A stretch of DNA of 64,000 nucleotides from Candolleomyces eurysporus (Eukaryota > Basidiomycota > Agaricomycetes > Agaricales > Psathyrellaceae): positions 1 to 64,000 of the forward strand of contig JANBPK010000822.1 in NCBI GenBank assembly GCA_027579435.1, read 5' to 3'. The notes under the pieces are model-generated. The model searched no databases, was not told the DNA's origin, and saw only the letters and a list, made by a program, of their open reading frames with translations. The stretch's first letter is position 1, and each line of letters starts with the position of its first letter. Both the position numbers and the translations under genes were made by a program. Below are positions 58,501 through 64,000 of this stretch, one piece after another.

Positions 58501-59385
58501 CAATCAGGATCATCCTCCGTCAATTCCAACGCCGTGTTCAAGAGCGAGACGCTACTCGAGGGCCCGAAAAACCGCTCCCCTGAAGAGGTGAGCATCAAGG
58601 ACCGTTTCAGTTGGTCGGAGAGCATTGATAGGTCTGGATCTTCCTTTAAAGCTTTGACGATACTACATTCTTTCGGTGGCTCATTGGCGCCTTTGATTGG
58701 GATCGAAATCGCAGTGGGGGTGCCCACTGAAGTAGGCGGGGGTGGCAAGGGTGTACACCCCTTCAAAGCTTCTTTCGGTACTGCAGACTCTAAAGCACGG
58801 GAATACCGTGCAAGGTTAACCAAGGTTTCGCGAATGATGGCTGGGTTTGTCGGTGCTTGATANGTTGGCGAAAGGATCGTCTTGAGGAGCGGGTCCATAC
58901 TATCTTGGAGCTGTCCTAGCGAAAGCGAGTCCGAGGACGCCGAAAAGCCTGTCCTCGAGGTCCTATTGCAACCCATGAGCGTTTGCGGCGTAACAATGGC
59001 CATGTATCTGATACCTGCCTATAGCCCTGGCCAATTTTCTACAAAGAATCAGTATAATCCCTCGTTGAACCAACATAATACTCACTTGGTTTACATGGAC
59101 ATGAGTGCACTCCGACCCAAAGGCTACGCAATTCGAGCACTTATTCCCGGCTCTCTTGGCGGANTCACCTTGTAAAGCTTGAGTAGACGGTCAGGACATG
59201 AGCCTANAAACCTTACATCGTACTGACATTGATCCACGCCATATAAGCAGCTATAACTAGACGTTCTGAGGTGGAAAGAGCTCACTCTTCTTCTGGCGAC
59301 ACAGGTCGCATGCACCATGCAACCGTCTTCGCTTCATTTTGACCGGGCCCTGCCCCGTATTCCCCGTTTCTCCATCAGAAGACAT
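55592..59385 (-). CDS. Zn2Cys6 transcription factor, tandem copy 1
   Basis: This is a fungal binuclear zinc-cluster regulator with the fungal-specific middle homology domain. Exon 1 (59286-59385) encodes MSSDGETGN...KRRRLHGACDLCRQKK. A 6-nt microexon (59217-59222) adds Ile-Arg and starts the next Cys codon. Exon 3 (59086-59168, 83 nt) gives DSAKRAGNKCSNC and GSECTHVHVNQ, completing the six zinc cysteines. Downstream exons carry MDPLLKTIL and the domain core (LIDLYFDCVNIFIPVLHRPT, then FDVEPPIDCDDEYWENPDP). The Gln/Asn-rich activation-type tail ends in LNDWRAYFSNVEGL and DGDFNW. At least ten introns are present. The exons just after the zinc cluster (about 58900-59050) are not fully resolved. 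Its targets are unknown. It is similar in layout to XlnR-type regulators. Confidence 0.82.
59217..59222 (-). other. 6-nt microexon of transcription factor 1
   Basis: On the minus strand TACGAT lies between TGTCAG and GTAAGG. Joined in phase 1 to exon 1 (A) and exon 3 (GT) it gives Ile-Arg-Cys, the third cysteine of the zinc cluster. Skipping it (A+GT) would give Ser and lose the cysteine. Confidence 0.75.
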
Positions 59386-59742
59386 TGTTGGGTTTGCAGC
59401 TAGATTACAAGGAAGTTGTGGTCATTGAAGAAGTGATAGAAGAGGTGCCTAGCAGCGGCTGTGCCATCCCGCAGTAGCCGAGTCCAAGAGATTATGTACT
59501 CATTGATCGAACCAGACCATCGGTCTCATTACTCAGGAGGTCGTAATCCCCTTCTTCCCGGAATCGCAAAGGCCAGAGAGTGCGGAGAGGCTCAAGTGAT
59601 TAACGAGAATGCATTCTCCTGCCGAAATTTGACAATTGAACAATCAGAAAGTTATTATCACTCTAATTCAATTGACAATACCAGGAATATCGCTCGAAAG
59701 ACCGGAAACCGCAGACTCTATGAACGTCGGTCACATAACTGT
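59386..59742. other. intergenic between transcription factors 1 and 2
   Basis: A 357-bp spacer holding the promoter of copy 1 and the 3' flank of copy 2. No gene is seen. Confidence 0.45.
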
Positions 59743-62700
59743 CTACCATTGGAACTGCGCCGGCTCTGCATAATCTTGCTGCGGCGCAGGATACGTTTNA
59801 AAGCTCGATGGCCCAGACAAACCTAGAAGATCAAACCCATCCACGGCCTGAAACGATTCGGGAAACTGGCGACCATCAGGAGGATTATTACCGAGCGCCT
59901 CCACATTCGAAATATACTGGCCCCAATCATCCAAACTAAAGAATGGTCAGCACGTTGGACAGGACCGCCGAATTTATTCACTTACCCGTATGTTGTCGGA
60001 ACACCCGTCCAAAGTGCAGCGCCTGGGAGATCCAGCAGACCGTTTCCAGCCGTTCCCGACATTGAGGTGTCTGCTATCGACCCGGAAGACCAGTCCGAGG
60101 GTGAGTCGTGTCAACCAAACCGAGCAATCACGTTCAACTCACCTGGCCAAGAGGAGTCAATAGTTGACAGGTCAGTCGACTGAAGAGCCAAATCGGAAGC
60201 ATTGTTCGTAGCCCAATTGGTCGTAGGCTGAGAATGCAGTGCATGAGCAAACTGATTGTTCTGCAGTTCACCCAGCTGGCGTATTGAAGTCTGANTATAT
60301 GGATCCTCCATNTGATTGAACTCGGAGAATATCTGGCTGAGGTCGCCTCCATAAACAGGGAAATTGGTTGGTGGCTCCGTGCTTGAAGATCCCGAGATAG
60401 GTGGCGAATGCACAGTCTTNACATTGACTTGCGNGCCTGAGCTTTCTGCTGCTGACCCGCTTTTCACAAGGATCCTCCTTCCAAGATTTGAGGGAATCCC
60501 AATCCCAGGACTAGAATTCGAGTCCGACGAATAGACCGCTCCTTTCTCTGCACCNCGCTGGTCAGTATATTCGGTGAGAGCATCGTGAGGCCGTTTCGCC
60601 GTTCTGGTGAACGCCGACTCTGGGAACCCTCCAATGGACGCCATCGCGGTCAAAAGGTCACTACAACTGTGTTCAGTCTCGAGTCGGAAGAAAAGGCCGT
60701 TAGACAAACCAGAATCGTCCAGCGGAATGCCACCTAGAAGTTCATGAGTATCGAACGCCATGATAGATGAACTAACCTACCGCAGCTCAAACGTCTTCAA
60801 AACCTCGATGCACGTATACACATTCTTCAATTCCTTGGCTTCGTTTGCCATCGCCGATCCCATCCGCCTTGCCCTCCATATGTTAAGAACTAGCACCAAG
60901 CCAGACGAAAACAANGCCATCTATACCCAATTTTTCGTTACGGGAGCTCGAAGNAACGACTGTTTAGAACACGTACATGAATCTGCGGAGCNGGTATGAG
61001 TCCCTTCCGCGCATGNGTCGCTGCAGTCTTAATACACGCTCTGGCCGCNTTCGTGCAGATCGCCAAGGACGTGAGAGCGAGCGAAGGATCGCTGCGTGAG
61101 ACCACGAACGGACGNTGCAGGAGAATCTGAGTGTAATTGTACAAAGTGGACATGACTGCAGATTGGTCGATGAATTGCCCCTCTGGGCGATTGCANTCCC
61201 AACGCACTNGNCAGAGATTTAGAAGGTTGCATANTNNGGGCAAACGCAAAGTNGCTACGATGACTTACGATGCTCAGGTAGGTCATCCCGCCAAGCGTTG
61301 AGCGCAGAATCGATATTGGCAAGTGACGTTCTATCCCGCTCTTCNTCTGAAACACCAGGTGGGGGGTCAGGGCGCCTTGCGGAATACTAGTAGGGTCAAA
61401 GTGAGTCAACNCGCAAATTGCAGTATGATCCGACGACCTACAAAGGCTTTTCTCAACGAATAGTGGATTTGCACCAGTCTGATAATATGAGAGAAAAACG
61501 AGACCCTTGACGGTATACCAGGAGGCTGCTTAAACGCAAGTTCAGGGTCGGGATGCTCCCAGTACTCGTCATCACACTCTACAGGCATTTCCACGTCGAT
61601 GCTGAAGCTCGGGTTAGCAGCCGCTGAAAGGGTACGGAAAGGATATGGACTTACTCGTTTAGGTCAATGGCAGACGGTCTACCAATGGCTGCAGAGGTCA
61701 CGGAATCTGCTATAAACAACATCCAAAACACCCGGTTACGGAGCTCCCTTTCAACGGTAGGTTTCGTCGCAGCGCCCTTTCTGTTGAGCCCAATGTCCTG
61801 GGCTGCTCTGATACCAAAACCAACGTAATACCAGCATTTCTCGGGGGTTGATGAACCTAGGAGGTAGAGAATGACAAGCTTATAAAAGAATTAACGAAGA
61901 GCAGTTTTCAACGAGTGAAATGGACGTACACACAATGCCTGCATATCATACAGGGTTGGTGCATGTAGGCACGATTCCGGGAAAACTCTCATTTGACGGA
62001 ACCATTTGAAGCCGTTACTATGCAATGAGGTCGTCCCTTCCAAAAGAACGCGAGGATCGCTGGAGAACCGTGCTCCAAGAGCACATAAACCTACAACTAC
62101 CCCTCCAATTCCGGGGTCCGAAAGATGCTTTCCTTCCTTGATCCATCTCTCCACGGTGGGGCGATGCAATAACGGAAGGAGGAAATTGCAGTTATTGAAG
62201 TGGAGTCGAATGAGCTCGTCCAGCAGGTCGGGTTCGGGGAAGTCGAAAGGACTGTCGTCGGGAGGCGGTGCCTGCTCCCACTACACCTTCAAGTTAGTCC
62301 AACATGAATCGCCCAAACGTCCGAATGACGTACCGGGAGAACAGACCAATACTCAGGCCGCAGGTACTGCTTGATTGCCATACCACTACGCTGGCACGTA
62401 AAGTCATTTGTATGAATCTGGTTCAACTCTTGGGTTATGTCAAAGAGACCGACACTACTCGAGGCACCAATGAAACGATCCGTGGCGTCAGTGAGCACCA
62501 AGGAGCGTCTCAAGTTATCAGCAAGCGCGGTTTCAAAATCTTTGTCTTCCAATCCTGCTTCTGAAGCTTCATTCTTGTTTGCTGGCACGGGGGTTGGACT
62601 CAGAGGTGTAGAAATCGTCGTCGGCACTTGGGGGGCTGGCGTGCAAGTGGAAATGCAGCTCTCGAGGCTCCTAGCATAACGTGCGACAACCACCAAGGTC

Positions 62701-63267
62701 TCCCGTAGGAGAGCAATACTGTCCGGCAGCTGTGACCCAGACAGGACCTTCTTCAGTAATGGGTCCATCTTCGCCCTCAGGTCGACAATGGACTCTGTTT
62801 GCGAGAAAACCGTGACAGGAACCTTCTTCCTTGATTATGTGCAAGTGACAGAGGTGAGCGTTACTCTGAAACAATATTCCACACGACAGCACATGCCTGG
62901 ACGCCTGCTGCTCCTTTTTCTTTGGAAGCGCCGTCAGCAAATGACGCGTTTGTTTTGCGAGCCGACTGTCAATCCTCACCTGAGTCATGAAGATACGAGT
63001 GCATTCAGCGCCGAATGTCGTGCAATTGGTACATTTCTGCCCTGGTCTCTCAGCGGAGTCGCCTGGAGCAACAACGATTTAGGAAGCAAGGTATGTGAAT
63101 TGAGTCAGAACAGCATACAACGAACTGCGGGCGAAATTTCAGCTGGTTCTATGCGTTCAACACGAAATTTACCGACTTTTCTTGTGCCTACATACATCGC
63201 AGGCGCCATGTAGCCTTCTCCGCTTCGTTGAGGGCCCTGTTTCGTTCGAGGACGACATCGAGGTCAT
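59743..63267 (-). CDS. Zn2Cys6 transcription factor, tandem copy 2
   Basis: This is a paralogue of copy 1 in the same orientation. Exon 1 (63177-63267) encodes MTSMSSSNETGP...KRRRLHGACDVCRHKK. The 6-nt microexon 63119-63124 follows. Exon 3 (62980-63062) is again exactly 83 nt and gives DSAERPGQKCTNC and GAECTRIFMTQ. Later parts include IVDLRAKMDPLLKKVLSG, the middle homology domain (VVVARYARSLES; LMHRPTVERWIKEGKH-type, read here as MHRPTVERWIKEGKHLSDPG) and VECDDEYWEHPDPELAFKQP. A Ser-rich tail ends in MDDWGQYISNVEAL and AEPAQFQW. About a dozen Ns occur, most at 60295-61410, and they blur some exon ends there. It probably acts as a DNA-binding regulator with targets related to those of copy 1. 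Confidence 0.8.
63119..63124 (-). other. 6-nt microexon of transcription factor 2
   Basis: On the minus strand TTCGTT lies between CCGCAG and GTATGC. Joined in phase it again gives Ile-Arg and the first base of the third zinc cysteine (T+GC). Position, length and phase match the microexon of copy 1. Confidence 0.75.
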
Positions 63268-63492
63268 GGTAGGTCGTCGGGGTCGACGTCAGAGCCTCGC
63301 ACGATTGTCCAAATTTATGAAATTGGGATCTATCACCTGCCTCGTGCGGATAAGATAATGCGCAGCAATCCACGTAATCTAACTGACATTTGGCACGATC
63401 GAACCACAGGCAATATGTATACCAATTCTCAGTATGTATCTGCTACAAAAAANTCTGCTGCTTCATTTGAATCCGCTCGCTCCATTACACGA
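63268..63492. other. intergenic between transcription factors 2 and 3
   Basis: A 225-bp spacer with no gene. An N at 63453 follows a run of A. Confidence 0.4.
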
Positions 63493-64000
63493 TCACCACG
63501 GAAACGCGGGATCAGGTCCGGCCTGGTCGCTTACGCCAGTCATGAAGCCGAAATTGATTCCTTGGACGGGCGCCGCTTGCGAAGTCGTATTCTGGTGGTA
63601 CTGCTGCGTAGGGATAGTATTGAGGGTGTTCACATTTGATATATAGCTTCCCCACTCGTCCATGCTGAATTTTCAAAACAACGTCAATCACTATCGCTTT
63701 CGAACTGGATGGAGAGGAGGTGGTTATAGACGCACTTGTAAGTTGAAGGCACATCAACCCAAAGAGCTGCACCCTGTGGGTCCAAAACACTACTTCCAAA
63801 GTCGAACATTGGTGCTTCTGTACGATATACGGTTGAGCCATCCGTGGAGCGACAGAGGAAGAAAACTTACGTTGAAGAGGAGCTGCTTTTGGCGCCGTCG
63901 AAGACGGTCCAATCGACCCAACATCCAACCCAGCACTTGCTGTAAGGACCGACGTTGAAGACGACGGGGGATGGGGCACATCGAACGAGGTCGGCGCCAA
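63493..64000 (-). CDS. Zn2Cys6 transcription factor, tandem copy 3 (3' end only)
   Basis: Only the C-terminal exons are inside the window; the gene continues beyond 64000. The exon order matches the ends of copies 1 and 2. A Ser-rich exon (FDVPHPPSSSTSVLTASAG) ends at a GTAAGT donor. A short exon reads FDFGSSVLDPQGAALWVDVP, equivalent to LLDIQGAAIWTGVP and LLDLPGAALWTGVP in the other copies. The last exon reads MDEWGSYISNVNTLNTIP and ends in DPAFPW with a stop at 63493. Zinc-cluster content is inferred from the paralogues. Confidence 0.7.

Overview
The window looks like a piece of a draft Agaricomycete (mushroom-forming basidiomycete) nuclear genome. Genes are dense and interrupted by many short (about 47-90 nt) GT-AG introns. 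NACHT-type NLR genes and F-box/LRR-like genes are expanded in tandem. The housekeeping genes (RVB1, TSR2, HAP5/NF-YC, TCF25/RQC1) are clearly fungal. Single N characters sit beside homopolymers, and deleting the N usually restores a reading frame, so many apparent frameshifts are probably base-calling artefacts.

Region 1 (1-15.5 kb) is an accessory, probably immune-type locus. Two paralogous NACHT NLR genes (1134-3878 and 7585-10338, both minus) lie in a tandem duplication offset by about 6.45 kb. Each unit also carries, upstream of the NLR on the same strand, a 75-residue protein that I read as a solitary double-stranded-RNA-binding domain (dsRBD). A third dsRBD copy lies inverted between the units. 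All three have the same three-exon structure (19/90/119 nt). A diverged pair of inverted repeats (about 6990-7175 and 12893-13080) brackets the second unit. A third, more distant NACHT gene follows at 13170-15535.

Region 2 (16.4-33.5 kb) is mostly housekeeping: TSR2, RVB1 (with a 740-nt intron), a DUF6593-like protein, HAP5/NF-YC, a large Ser/Pro-rich protein of unknown function and a small orphan protein. They are separated by gene-poor stretches.

Region 3 (33.9-49.1 kb) holds six F-box-type genes: a tandem trio at 33.9-38.5 kb, then after TCF25/RQC1 a divergent pair and one more. One has a homopolymer frameshift. The last ends in sequence that is repeated at 53.3 kb.

Region 4 (50-64 kb) holds a type II membrane-anchored heparinase II/III-like protein, an intron-containing tRNA-Gly(GCC), an HPP-family membrane protein and three tandem Zn2Cys6 transcription factors, the last running off the window. 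The two complete factors share a conserved 6-nt microexon inside the Zn2Cys6 coding region. Without it the third zinc-binding cysteine would be lost.

Exon coordinates were worked out by hand from splice signals and phase arithmetic. No database search was run.
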